Numbered from the stretch's first letter, positions 1-8,225 are shown. The stretch is DNA of 15,157 bases from Bacteriovoracales bacterium (GCA_007117175.1 SKGZ01000142.1:1-15157), one strand, 5' to 3'. Numbers and translations: made by a program. The notes: generated from the sequence alone by a model not told the origin.

Positions 1-1310
1 AGAACGTGAATGCTCACAGCTGGTTGATTGTCTTGGGCAGTAGAAAAGACCTGTGATTTTTTTGCGGGAATGGTCGTATTTTTTTCAATAATCTTAGTAA
101 AAACCCCACCTAGAGTTTCAATCCCTAAAGAAAGTGGTGTCACATCAAGTAAAAGAACATCTTTGACATCTCCAGCTAAAACTACCCCTTGAATAGCTCC
201 ACCAGCGGCGACTACTTCATCTGGGTTGACTCCTTTATTTGCTTCCTTGCCAAAAATCTCTTTCACTTTACTTCTCACTGCGGGAACTCTGGTTGAACCT
301 CCCACTAAAATCACATCATGAATTTCATCCAAAGAAAGCCCTGAGTCATTGATAGCAGTTTTACATGGCTGTGCTAAACGATCCAAAAGATCTGAAATCA
401 AAGACTCAAACTTGGCTCTGGTTAAATTGATATTAAGGTGCTTAGGACCAGAAGAATCAGCTGTAATAAAAGGAAGATTCACATCAGTCTGAGTTGTCGA
501 TGACAATTCATGTTTTGCCTTCTCTGCACCTTCTTTGAGACGTTGCAAGGCCATCTTATCTTGCTTTAAATCAATTCCGTGCTCTTTTTTAAATTCTTCT
601 GCCAGGTAATTAATAATTCGATAATCAAAGTCTTCACCACCCAAAAAAGTATCTCCATTGGTTGATTTCACTTCAAAAACACCGTCTGAGGTGATCTCTA
701 GAATAGAAATATCAAATGTCCCCCCTCCTAGGTCAAAAACAGCAATATTTTTATCTTTTTTCTCATCCATGCCAAAGGCTAGTGCAGCAGCAGTTGGTTC
801 GTTGATGATTCGCTTCACCTCTAAGCCAGCAATGCGGCCAGCATCCTTAGTTGCTTGTCTTTGGGCATCGTTAAAATAAGCCGGAACTGTGATCACGGCC
901 TCTGTCACTTTCTCCCCAAGATAATCTTCAGCAGAGCTTTTCATTTTCTCTAAAATTGCAGCTGAAATTTCTTGAGGTGAAATTTCATTGCCATCAACTT
1001 TAATCCAAGCATCACCATTTTTATTGGCAATAATTTCAAAAGGTGCAACCTCTTTAAACTTAACCACCTCCGCATCAGTTGCTTTACGACCAACCAAGCG
1101 CTTTACGCCAAAAAGTGTTTTACTTGAATTAGTCACTGCTTGTCTCTTGGCCACCTGTCCGGCCATCTTTTCGCCCTCTTTTCCAAAAGCAACAAAAGAT
1201 GGAGTGGTATTAGCACCCTCAGCATTTTGAATAATTTTATATTTTCCATTCTCCAGCACAGCAACACAAGAATTAGTCGTTCCTAAGTCAATTCCAATAA
1301 TTTTTCCCAT
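1..1310 (-). CDS. dnaK: Chaperone protein DnaK (Hsp70), C-terminal part cut off by the window
   Basis: ATP-dependent Hsp70 chaperone of the cytoplasm; it works with GrpE (encoded just upstream) and DnaJ. About 436 codons are present, starting at ATG 1308-1310, and the frame stays open to the left edge, so the gene is only truncated by the window. The start reads [20 protein letters not shown], the phosphate-1 loop of the actin-like ATPase. The second phosphate loop (DLGGGTFD), the adenosine motif (LVGGSTRVP) and the start of the substrate-binding domain ([17 protein letters not shown]) follow in order. An AGGAG ribosome site lies 7 bases before the ATG. The gene is 18 bases downstream of the grpE stop, so the two are surely cotranscribed. 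No defect is visible in the part present. Identification is secure. Confidence 0.98.
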   Translation of the reverse strand, partial: MGKIIGIDLGTTNSCVAVLENGKYKIIQNAEGANTTPSFVAFGKEGEKMAGQVAKRQAVTNSSKTLFGVKRLVGRKATDAEVVKFKEVAPFEIIANKNGDAWIKVDGNEISPQEISAAILEKMKSSAEDYLGEKVTEAVITVPAYFNDAQRQATKDAGRIAGLEVKRIINEPTAAALAFGMDEKKDKNIAVFDLGGGTFDISILEITSDGVFEVKSTNGDTFLGGEDFDYRIINYLAEEFKKEHGIDLKQDKMALQRLKEGAEKAKHELSSTTQTDVNLPFITADSSGPKHLNINLTRAKFESLISDLLDRLAQPCKTAINDSGLSLDEIHDVILVGGSTRVPAVRSKVKEIFGKEANKGVNPDEVVAAGGAIQGVVLAGDVKDVLLLDVTPLSLGIETLGGVFTKIIEKNTTIPAKKSQVFSTAQDNQPAVSIHV

Positions 1311-1328
1311 TACAATCTCCTTGTTTTT

Positions 1329-1889
1329 TTAATGATGTTTTTTTTCTTCTTTTTTGTCTTTTTTGTCTTCATTGGTTGCCACCACTACCTTTGAAGCCCG
1401 CAACACTCGAGAATTAAGCAGGTAACCGGTTTGATGAACCTGTAAAATCTCTCCCTCTGATTTTTCATCGCTATACTCTTGAGCCACCGCTTCATGAAAG
1501 TTGGGGTCAAACTCCTTACCCATTGCTTCAATAGGCTCTAATCCATGCTTTTTAAGAGCAGATAAGCACTGCTTGTGAACCATTTCAATGCCCACAAAAA
1601 TATTTTTAACCTTGGCATCCTGATCACCTTTAATGGCATTTAAGGTCAGCTCAAAACTATCAACAACCTCAATCAAATCTTTTAAAATATTTTCGTTTCC
1701 AAACTTAACTAAATTAGTGCGTTCACGCTCAAAACGTTTCTGCATATTCTGCATCTCTGCAGCAAGGTAAAAGTATTTATCTTTGAAATTTTCCTCTGCC
1801 TTAACTTCTTCTTGGGCTGTCTCATCATGCTTGGTTTCATTCTGAGCTTCTAAATCTGTCTCATTTTGATCGGCTGTTTCATTTGTCAT
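1329..1889 (-). CDS. grpE: Nucleotide exchange factor GrpE
   Basis: GrpE releases ADP from DnaK. With the start chosen here the protein has 186 aa, a usual GrpE length. An acidic Asn/Glu-rich N-terminus is followed by the long coiled-coil helix (KDKYFYLAAEMQNMQKRFERE) and the C-terminal beta domain with the family signature FDPNFHEAV and the end pattern GYLLNSRVLRASKVVV. The tail is Lys-rich, encoded by A-rich repeats. The frame is open upstream to a TTG at 1989-1991, which would add 34 residues. ATG 1887-1889 is preferred because GAGGAG (1899-1904) lies 9 bases before it and a promoter-like sequence sits inside the longer reading. The hemW stop lies 115 bases upstream and dnaK follows 18 bases downstream. 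Confidence 0.95.
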   Translation of the reverse strand: MTNETADQNETDLEAQNETKHDETAQEEVKAEENFKDKYFYLAAEMQNMQKRFERERTNLVKFGNENILKDLIEVVDSFELTLNAIKGDQDAKVKNIFVGIEMVHKQCLSALKKHGLEPIEAMGKEFDPNFHEAVAQEYSDEKSEGEILQVHQTGYLLNSRVLRASKVVVATNEDKKDKKEEKKHH

Positions 1890-1918
1890 CTTGTTATGCT
1901 CCTCAACTGTTTCATCCA

Positions 1919-1948
1919 ATAAGATGGTTGCATATTGAACAGTGTCAA
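1919..1948 (-). promoter_or_regulatory. Candidate promoter of grpE-dnaK
   Basis: On the minus strand a perfect TTGACA (1943-1948) is followed after 18 bases by TCTTAT (1919-1924, four of six matches to TATAAT). Transcription would begin near 1911, about 20 bases before the grpE start, with the GAGGAG site between. The same stretch contains CCATCT about 15 bases after TTGACA, so a heat-shock sigma-32-type reading (CTTGAAA/CCCATNT) cannot be excluded. No CIRCE dyad (TTAGCACTC-N9-GAGTGCTAA) is seen here. Confidence 0.5.
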
Positions 1949-2004
1949 TTGCACTTGTCGTATTTTTTACCGTTGTTTTCGGTTTATTCAATAAATCCAG
2001 TGAC

Positions 2005-3105
2005 TTATAAAACTTGCCCCACCAGGCTATCCATCACTAACCAACCCTCTGGGCTCATCTGGTAAAGATTCCCCTCTTTTTTAACATGACCAGCTTCAAT
2101 CCAACCAGCGAAAATATGCTCATTTTCTCGCAAATAAGCAATCTGTCTTGGATTAAACTTCTCCGCTTGGCGCAATGTTAAATAAAGGGACTCCAATTTC
2201 ATCTGCTCTGAATCCAGTAATTCCTCTTTTATTTCTGCAGCTGAGACCTTCCACTGATAACGAAGACCACCACCTGATGCAAGTGGTAAAAAACCACTGG
2301 CCGTTGGGCCAAAAGCTGCAACAGCTTTTTGCTGCCAGTATTTTTTGTTGTGAACTGACTGGTACCCAGGCCTGGCGTAATTAGAAACCTCGTAGTGTAC
2401 AAAACCCGCCTTTTCCAGTTGCTGATGGACCTGTAAATACTCTTCTGCGCTGTATTCATCGACCGGCAATAAATCATAGAGAGGGTAATTCTTACGGGTG
2501 CTCAAAATATACAAACTAATGTGCTGTGGATCAAAGGATAAAATTTGATCCAACTCCTTTTTTAGATTCCTAGTCAATTGAGCCGGATGAGCCAATCCCA
2601 ACATTAAATCCACTGAGAAATTGCCACCCCATCGCTGCATCATCTGCAAAGTCTCTAAGCTTTCTTGGTAAGTATGGGAGCGATCCACAAAGGGAAGAAT
2701 ATCAGGATCTAAGCATTGAATCCCAACAGAAAAACGATTGACCCCAATGGATAAAAATGCATCAAATCCTTGTTCATCCCATGCCCCTGGATCAAGCTCA
2801 ACAGTAAACTCTGCCCCCTGCGCTAATTGAAAATACTGAGAATAAAACTCTCGAAAAAATTCAGCACCTCGCTTTCCCCACAAAGAAGGAGTGCCACCTC
2901 CCCAATAAAGAGTCTGCATCTTGGGTGCGAACTGATAATCATAACCATTCAGTAGTTCCAGTTGAACAGGCCAGCTCATTTCTAAATAACGATGATAGTT
3001 GGTTATTTGATCTGCATTTTTTAACTTATATTTAAAAAAGTCGCAATAATTACACAAATGTTTACAATAAGGAAAATGAAAATAAATTGAATCAACGCTA
3101 TTCAT
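2005..3105 (-). CDS. hemW: Radical SAM heme chaperone HemW (HemN-like)
   Basis: A 366-aa radical SAM protein of the HemN/HemW family. The iron-sulfur ligand motif CxxxCxxC (CKHLCNYC) lies at about residues 14-21, the SAM-binding motif YWGGGTPS near residue 70, and VNRFSVGIQCLD near residue 125 is a typical HemW segment. Length and early position of the cluster motif fit HemW, a heme-binding chaperone, rather than the longer HemN oxidase. The start ATG 3103-3105 is fixed by a stop codon two codons upstream in frame; its ribosome site is poor (AGG only 2 bases away). HemW next to grpE-dnaK is a common bacterial order. The gene diverges from the M16 peptidase gene with 16 bases between the start codons. 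Confidence 0.92.
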   Translation of the reverse strand: MNSVDSIYFHFPYCKHLCNYCDFFKYKLKNADQITNYHRYLEMSWPVQLELLNGYDYQFAPKMQTLYWGGGTPSLWGKRGAEFFREFYSQYFQLAQGAEFTVELDPGAWDEQGFDAFLSIGVNRFSVGIQCLDPDILPFVDRSHTYQESLETLQMMQRWGGNFSVDLMLGLAHPAQLTRNLKKELDQILSFDPQHISLYILSTRKNYPLYDLLPVDEYSAEEYLQVHQQLEKAGFVHYEVSNYARPGYQSVHNKKYWQQKAVAAFGPTASGFLPLASGGGLRYQWKVSAAEIKEELLDSEQMKLESLYLTLRQAEKFNPRQIAYLRENEHIFAGWIEAGHVKKEGNLYQMSPEGWLVMDSLVGQVL

Positions 3106-3121
3106 TACCTAGGGATATATC
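3106..3121. promoter_or_regulatory. Very short divergent start region between hemW and the M16 peptidase gene
   Basis: Only 16 bases separate the two start codons. The stretch contains the palindrome CCTAGG. Read on the plus strand it gives AGGGA 7 bases before the peptidase ATG, a fair ribosome site. On the minus strand only AGG lies 2 bases before the hemW ATG. Promoters for both genes must therefore lie inside the opposite gene's coding sequence. I could not pick convincing -35/-10 boxes. Confidence 0.4.
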
Positions 3122-5695
3122 ATGAAAACCAGCACAAAAGAAGTGAATCGTATTAAAACTTTATTTGTTCACAATCCAGCAGCCAAATGCGGATCTGTAC
3201 AATTTTGGTTTAAGGCAGGCAGTGCCTTAGAAACCAGCCAAGAACAGGGGATTGCACACTTTTTGGAGCATATGTTTTTTAAGGGTAGTGAAAAACGCCC
3301 TGGCAGTAGCATAGCCCATGAAATTGAATCCTATGGTGGAGAAGTCAATGCCTTCACCTCTTTTGATTATACCTGTTATTATATTAATACGCCTGCCCAA
3401 AATCTAACTCAATCTCTTGATATACTCATGGACATGGTGTGCAATCCGCAATTTCTTAAAGAAGACATCTTAACTGAAAGAGATGTAGTGCTCGAAGAAT
3501 ATAAAAGAGCACTGGACAGTCCCGCTCAGTATGGTTTTTTTCAAATGCAAAGTAATAGTTTTCAGGGCTCTTATCAACATCCCATTTTAGGAACCCCAGA
3601 TCACATCAATCACTTCAACCAAAAGCAATTAAACTCATTTCGCTCACGCTTTTACAACCAACAAAACTCAATAGTGGTGATCGCTGGGCCGATCGATGAT
3701 CAAACTCAGTACGAAGAAATTATTAAAAATTATCATCTGCCATCTGGCGACAAGAGTCTGTTTTCAAATTTTACTCTTAAACAAACTAAGCAAAATATTT
3801 TTCATCACCACACTGACATTACCCATATAGCACTCTCAATACTCATTCATGCTCCCGATTACCAAGAAGAGCAGGCTGCAATCGAAGACATAGCACTGCA
3901 CGCACTGGCGCAGGGAGAGACCTCACGACTATATAATCCACTGGTCAGAGAAAAGGCAATTGCATCAGGGCTTTCCGCCTCTACAATGTTTTTTAATAAA
4001 GATGGATTGCACTTTATCAAGCTTGTCTTTCCTGTTGAAAATACTGCCAAGGTTCTCAACCTGCTCTTACAAGAAATCCAAAGAGTTCTCAAGACGCCGA
4101 TTGCCAATGAGGAAGTTCAGAAAATTAAGAATCAATATGTAGCAACTAAAGTCTATGAAAGAGAAAGTATTGAATCATTGGCCTTTTCCTACGGGCATAG
4201 CTTTGCTCAGACTGGCGATATTCATAGTGAAGATCAATTTATTGAACGAATCAAAAAAGTAACACCAGCTCAAGCTCACAAGGCCATTTTCAAAATTCTA
4301 GCGCAAAAAAAACACTATCATTTGCAATTACCAAGATCAATCAAAGCCCAGCCACACTTAAAAGAAGTTCAAAAATTTCAAACCCAACTGGATCGGTTAA
4401 TACAAAGTAAAAAAACTAAGGCTAACTCCTATAAAACTCAAAAATCAAGCTTTGATCCCAGCGTGCAACTTTTACAAATCAAACCAGGCATAAGACTACT
4501 TTATCGTCATAACCCGCAAACACCTACCTTTATTTTACACGCCTACCTGAAAGGAGGCCTCACCAAAGAAAATAAAAATAATAATGGTCTACATTACCTC
4601 ATCTCACGTTGCTTAACTTTTGGCCATGCTCAATGTGATTACCTTGAACTCAAAAATAAACTAGATTTCAAATCAGCATCACTCAGTGGTTTTTCTGGAA
4701 AGAATGCTTACGGTCTAACCCTACATGCACAAAGTGAGCACTTTAGTGAGCTTGCCGATGACTTTTTTCTCACTCTTATGCAACCCAAACTGCCCAATCG
4801 TTTTTTTCTTAATGAAAAAAAATTAATTCAAAGAGCGCTTAAAAATATGATGGAAGACCCACTGAAACGTTGCTTTCAACTTTTTAATCGTTATATTTTC
4901 AAGAATCATCCCTACCAAAATGATTTAATAGGAACTGCTGAAAGTCTAAAAAAAATTAAGATCAGCCAACTTAAGAAAACCCACCAATCCCATCTAGCCA
5001 AAGATGAATTACTGATTACCTATTGTGGCGATCAAAATCTTGATGAAGTTCTCCCTCTCATTGAAAAACATCTTTCCAGCTTAAAACCACGCAAAGAGAC
5101 TAAAACTAAGGCTATCAAGATCAAGGCCAAGCCTCAGCTACTGCCTCTGGAATTTGATCGGGCTCAAACTCAGATTTTTATGGGCTATCCCGCCTTTAGC
5201 ATGCAAGATCGCAATGACCTCTATCTTAAAATGTTTACTCAATACCTCAGTGGTCAATCATCTGATCTTTTTGTGGAAATTAGGGACAAGCGAAGTTTGT
5301 GCTACGCGGTCCAGGCCGTCCACCACAACGCACTAGAAGCGGGATACTGGGGAATTTATATTGGAACAAGTAATGAAAAACGAGATATTGCCATTACTGA
5401 AATTGCTAAGCTACTGCGAAAAATCGCCTTGCAAGGACTTAGCTCTAGCCAATTTGATCGTTTGAAAAAGATGATTTTAGGTAGCAGTGTCCTCAACTTA
5501 CAAACAAACGAGGACTATGCTAATTACTACTCCATCCCTACTCTGCATCACTTAGGAATTGATTTTGAAAAGAAAAAAGAACTCGCGATTAAACAAGCCA
5601 GTGTGAGTGATTTCAACGCTTTTCTTAAAAAGTTCTTTAAGCAAAAACCCATTGTGACTATTGTCGGGGAAACAAAAGGTACGCCATCCTTTTAG
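3122..5695 (+). CDS. M16 family zinc metallopeptidase (pitrilysin/insulinase type), full two-half protein
   Basis: An 857-aa peptidase with the inverted zinc motif HFLEH at residues 46-50. The third zinc ligand is probably Glu126 in ERDVVLEEY, 76 residues downstream as is usual for the family. The first catalytic half is followed by an inactive M16C-type domain, a second catalytic-like half from about residue 440 (the HxxEH position is degenerate: GLHYLISR), and a C-terminal domain with the conserved R/Y pattern RDKRSLCYAV at about residue 721, which helps shape the active site of the first half. Total length matches PqqL/pitrilysin-like single-chain proteins. No signal peptide or membrane segment is visible, so it is probably cytosolic and degrades peptides or small proteins; the substrate is unknown. 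Its last codons contain the left arm of a 15-bp inverted repeat. No terminator hairpin was found after the stop. Confidence 0.92.
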   Translation: MKTSTKEVNRIKTLFVHNPAAKCGSVQFWFKAGSALETSQEQGIAHFLEHMFFKGSEKRPGSSIAHEIESYGGEVNAFTSFDYTCYYINTPAQNLTQSLDILMDMVCNPQFLKEDILTERDVVLEEYKRALDSPAQYGFFQMQSNSFQGSYQHPILGTPDHINHFNQKQLNSFRSRFYNQQNSIVVIAGPIDDQTQYEEIIKNYHLPSGDKSLFSNFTLKQTKQNIFHHHTDITHIALSILIHAPDYQEEQAAIEDIALHALAQGETSRLYNPLVREKAIASGLSASTMFFNKDGLHFIKLVFPVENTAKVLNLLLQEIQRVLKTPIANEEVQKIKNQYVATKVYERESIESLAFSYGHSFAQTGDIHSEDQFIERIKKVTPAQAHKAIFKILAQKKHYHLQLPRSIKAQPHLKEVQKFQTQLDRLIQSKKTKANSYKTQKSSFDPSVQLLQIKPGIRLLYRHNPQTPTFILHAYLKGGLTKENKNNNGLHYLISRCLTFGHAQCDYLELKNKLDFKSASLSGFSGKNAYGLTLHAQSEHFSELADDFFLTLMQPKLPNRFFLNEKKLIQRALKNMMEDPLKRCFQLFNRYIFKNHPYQNDLIGTAESLKKIKISQLKKTHQSHLAKDELLITYCGDQNLDEVLPLIEKHLSSLKPRKETKTKAIKIKAKPQLLPLEFDRAQTQIFMGYPAFSMQDRNDLYLKMFTQYLSGQSSDLFVEIRDKRSLCYAVQAVHHNALEAGYWGIYIGTSNEKRDIAITEIAKLLRKIALQGLSSSQFDRLKKMILGSSVLNLQTNEDYANYYSIPTLHHLGIDFEKKKELAIKQASVSDFNAFLKKFFKQKPIVTIVGETKGTPSF
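5679..5693 (+). repeat. Left arm of a 15-bp inverted repeat bracketing the accessory segment
   Basis: GTACGCCATCCTTTT spans the last codons of the M16 gene up to the T of its stop codon. Its exact reverse complement lies at 8250-8264. Both arms are followed, moving inward and allowing a 2-base gap, by AGGTA (5700-5704 and its complement at 8241-8245). Confidence 0.6.
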
Positions 5696-5817
5696 TTTGA
5701 GGTAGAGAGAGAACATGCTTAGGAATAAAAGGATAAACCAATAATCAATTTTATAAATCAGCTCTTAATAAAACTCGATCAAAAATTAAAGTCCTTAGAT
5801 GACTCAATTGTAATGTA

Positions 5818-6423
5818 TTACTGCAAAGAATGATAAAGCGCTAGCCGTAGCTCTATATCATCTTGCAATATCTCTTTAATATCCTCTTCAGTGAAGTTAT
5901 TCACAAACTCCATAAAAGCATTTCTAAATTCATGCTCTAGGCCCTGGTCAGCTAAATCGTCTATCTCATCTTGAATTAGTTTTTGTCTCCATTCATGAGT
6001 CGCCCAAGCTGCTGCGATGCCCGGAATGGCAAGGAAAAGTGTTATACCTCTTGCCACCCTTAAATTTGGCAATCTACGATTGGCAGCATTTGATCTATAA
6101 AATAATCTCAGATTATTGGGACTTTTCTCGGCCATTGAGATAATATGCTTATTGTATAAGATAGTTGTTTGCAAAATACTTAGTAAAAGAACCGCACCTA
6201 TTGTTGCATCTTGGGATAAAGCGCTCAGATATTCAGTATTTTCTAGATTGGCAATCAACTCATTTTTCACTTCTTCATTTGTGTTCACTTGGTGATAAGT
6301 CTCCATCAAAAGACACATCACTTCGTCAACAGATGGTAGATAATCAATATTCTGGGCCCTAGCATTAAACGCTAGAGTAAATGTTAATAAGAAAAAAATG
6401 AGGTTTAAAATTATTTTATTCAT
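5818..6423 (-). CDS. Unknown exported protein with two hydrophobic segments
   Basis: 201 aa, family not recognised. The N-terminus is a classical signal peptide: a Lys followed by a run of Leu/Ile/Phe to about residue 20, with cleavage likely after ARA at residue 23. Two hydrophobic stretches follow at about residues 73-92 and 126-141, separated by a basic loop (NAANRRLP, LRVARG). The C-terminal 60 residues are acidic and helical. This suggests an inner-membrane protein with periplasmic parts. The start ATG 6421-6423 has GGA 5 bases upstream. It lies 83 bases downstream of the Fic/ADP-ribosyltransferase reading frame on the same strand and could be cotranscribed with it. A partner or immunity role is possible but nothing in the sequence shows it. 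Confidence 0.75.
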   Translation of the reverse strand: MNKIILNLIFFLLTFTLAFNARAQNIDYLPSVDEVMCLLMETYHQVNTNEEVKNELIANLENTEYLSALSQDATIGAVLLLSILQTTILYNKHIISMAEKSPNNLRLFYRSNAANRRLPNLRVARGITLFLAIPGIAAAWATHEWRQKLIQDEIDDLADQGLEHEFRNAFMEFVNNFTEEDIKEILQDDIELRLALYHSLQ

Positions 6424-6506
6424 GCTTTCCAGTATAAATCAAGATCATCGACTACGATCAGTTGCGTATAGAAAAGAAAGGTAGTGACTATTTTTTAAAC
6501 AGCAGG

Positions 6507-7796
6507 CTAAGGCTGGGGTTTATAATTTTCATTTTTAAAGTAAATAATTCCCTCTTTGCCAACATAGTAAGCACCAATAAATCTTTGAGGTGGGATGCTG
6601 CCACTAAAAACCACCTCAGCTTCACCACCAGGGAAATACCCAAAATCACTTTCATGTCTGAATATTTTCTTTTGCAATTCCTCTGATAGGTTTTCAATGC
6701 TATAAGAGAAATTATCAACATTAAAGACCTGTGCTCCCTTTGGATCAATGACAAAAACAAGAGCACCAATATGATATCTATTGCTTCCTACTGCAAAGTC
6801 CAAGGCTTTTTCAAACTTAAGACTTGATGGGAAAAAACCAGTATCTCTCACCTCGTAGCTTGAATCCGCAACCAAATAACTCCATAGATCTGCTAAGGCC
6901 TGCCAACTCTCCCTGCTCGTGGTCCTGCCATATTGAAAGATATTTCTCACCAGTCGTGGCATATTATGATTAGCATATATCGGCCTAGCATAATAGACCT
7001 GTTCATCCACTGAGATAATGTTTTTAGCAAGTGAAAGATACTGTAAGTCACCTTTTAACTCAGGATCATTACTCACAATTAAGTCACGAATTTTAAAGGA
7101 CTGAAATGGTTGATTGTATATGGAAGAAACATGAGGTGTAACTGAAATTTTTCGTGTCTGGTATATTTGATTTCCTATCTCATTTTCTCTAGCCAGAATT
7201 AATTTTAAAATTGCAATATTTACAACAGGGTTATTATATGATTGTTTTTGATATTGCTTTATTAATGATTGTCCAAATTCTCTTTTAGAGTAACCTAATT
7301 CTCGATGAAAAAGTATCGGCAATGATGAAAAATCATAGTTCGAATCGATAAATGCCTGCATAAGAACTCTCATTGTCCTACCGTTGCCATCATCAAAGGG
7401 ATGAATCAGCATAAAGTCTTGATAAAAACTTACCATTACAAATAATCTTTCGATATTATCTGCTGCATGCATTAATTTATTATTTGTCTCTGCTATCAGT
7501 TGTTTGAGAATTTTATCATAATTAGGAGGTGGCTTACCCTCTTGATACTTATAAATATGAACATACTTATCACTGGTATTGACTACCTTGAAACCAAAGT
7601 CCTCTGCTCTTTTCAGTACTTCTGGGTGAGCCTCGCTTTTTTTAAGTCTGACCCTGCGTCTATTCGTATACTGACTACTTCTTTCTAAGAAAAAACCATC
7701 TTTAATATAATACTGAGTCGCTTTTGAGTGAATTTTTTTAATCATTGATAAATCTATAGATATTGTATCGAGGAAATCCTTTGAAAAATATTCCAT
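6507..7796 (-). CDS. Fic domain protein with C-terminal cholera-toxin-like ADP-ribosyltransferase domain
   Basis: This 429-aa piece holds the complete Fic active-site motif HPFDDGNGRTMR at residues 132-143 (7403 down to 7368), matching HxFx(D/E)GN(G/K)RxxR. Fic enzymes usually transfer AMP from ATP to a protein hydroxyl. Residues about 264-412 resemble the cholera toxin A1 / pertussis S1 ADP-ribosyltransferase fold, in the right order. The Arg-motif region is VYYARPI (R271); the STS region is TGFFPSSLKFEKALDFA (320-335); the strand ALVFVIDPKGAQVFNVDNF resembles the toxin's MFNVNDV; the ExE motif is GGEAEVV (E392, E394), followed by SIPPQRFIGAYYV like the toxin's GIPYSQIYGWYRV. ExE is intact, but the first Ser of STS is Pro and the Arg is shifted by two residues against cholera toxin, so activity is uncertain. 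Upstream codons suggest this is the 3' part of a longer exported protein. Confidence 0.75.
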   Translation of the reverse strand: MEYFSKDFLDTISIDLSMIKKIHSKATQYYIKDGFFLERSSQYTNRRRVRLKKSEAHPEVLKRAEDFGFKVVNTSDKYVHIYKYQEGKPPPNYDKILKQLIAETNNKLMHAADNIERLFVMVSFYQDFMLIHPFDDGNGRTMRVLMQAFIDSNYDFSSLPILFHRELGYSKREFGQSLIKQYQKQSYNNPVVNIAILKLILARENEIGNQIYQTRKISVTPHVSSIYNQPFQSFKIRDLIVSNDPELKGDLQYLSLAKNIISVDEQVYYARPIYANHNMPRLVRNIFQYGRTTSRESWQALADLWSYLVADSSYEVRDTGFFPSSLKFEKALDFAVGSNRYHIGALVFVIDPKGAQVFNVDNFSYSIENLSEELQKKIFRHESDFGYFPGGEAEVVFSGSIPPQRFIGAYYVGKEGIIYFKNENYKPQP

Positions 7797-7901
7797 TGCA
7801 TAGCTATAGGCCCTTGGAACATTAATATTAAGAAACTCTATTTGACCGTCTTGATTGCGATAAAATCCTAGGGCACCATCATAGCTATATCGATTGATTA
7901 A

Positions 7902-8204
7902 CTAAACTCTTGATTGTGCAGTAGTCGTTAAAAGAAAGTTTTCAAATAATGCTAAAAGATCATCATTGTCGTTCCCTAACTTCTTACTCAGAGTAGCCAA
8001 GTTCTCTTCATTGCTGAGAATTTTATTAAGATCCTGCTCTTTAAATAAAGAATGTGATTCTTTGTATTTCTTTTTTAGTAATTTTATTTCATAAAAGCGA
8101 TTGAATTCACCTGGTTTTAGATATTCACTACAGCCTGCAAATGTTTGACCAATTGAATAATTAAAAAAGATAAAGAGAGATAGAAAGATTGCGTACAGAT
8201 TCAT
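7902..8204 (-). CDS. Signal-peptide-bearing N-terminal piece of the Fic/ADP-ribosyltransferase protein
   Basis: 100 aa. The first 20 or so residues are strongly hydrophobic (YAIFLSLFIFFNY) and act as an export signal, though without the usual N-terminal positive charge. Cys25 follows TFAG; this is close to a lipoprotein box but Phe sits at position -3, so signal peptidase I or II are both possible. The rest is charged and helical (EIKLLKKKYKES, NKILSNEENLATLSKKL) with no recognised motif. The frame ends at TAG 7902-7904 and continues in the same phase into the Fic reading frame, so this is probably the broken N-terminus of that protein and not an independent antitoxin. No strong ribosome site precedes ATG 8202-8204. 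Confidence 0.6.
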   Translation of the reverse strand: MNLYAIFLSLFIFFNYSIGQTFAGCSEYLKPGEFNRFYEIKLLKKKYKESHSLFKEQDLNKILSNEENLATLSKKLGNDNDDLLALFENFLLTTTAQSRV

Positions 8205-8225
8205 AAATTCTTGATCGGCAATAAT

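Larger units (their letters stand above)
6507..8204 (-). pseudogene. Exported Fic plus ADP-ribosyltransferase protein interrupted by one in-frame TAG
   Basis: The reading frame starting at ATG 8202-8204 and the one ending at 6507 are in the same phase. The only stop between them is TAG at 7902-7904. Between that TAG and the ATG at 7796 lie 35 further sense codons, beginning LINRYSYDGALGFYRNQ, that look like ordinary protein. Read through, the product would have 565 aa: signal peptide, a Lys/Glu-rich helical region, Fic domain, and a C-terminal toxin-type ADP-ribosyltransferase-like domain. No ribosome site precedes the ATG at 7796 at a usable distance. The simplest reading is one gene recently inactivated by a single substitution such as CAG to TAG. 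Sequencing error, amber suppression or readthrough are alternatives. The two open pieces are described separately. Confidence 0.7.

Noticed and set aside
658..1230. Two plus-strand open frames of 73 and 80 codons
   Set aside because: They lie antisense within clearly coding dnaK sequence; no ribosome site or family resemblance.
1890..1991. GrpE extended by 34 residues from a TTG
   Set aside because: The extension overlaps a promoter-like sequence and an internal ATG has a strong GAGGAG site; the extra residues do not resemble GrpE.
5696..5817. Terminator between the M16 gene and the convergent exported-protein gene
   Set aside because: AT-rich but no stable hairpin followed by a T-run could be made out by eye on either strand.
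6687..6705. SYSIEN, a match to the Fic inhibitory motif (S/T)xxxE(G/N)
   Set aside because: It lies inside the ADP-ribosyltransferase-like domain, far from the usual positions of the inhibitory helix; likely a chance match.
7902..8204. 100-aa open frame as an antitoxin of the Fic protein
   Set aside because: It has an export signal and is in the same frame as the Fic gene, so it is better explained as its severed N-terminus.
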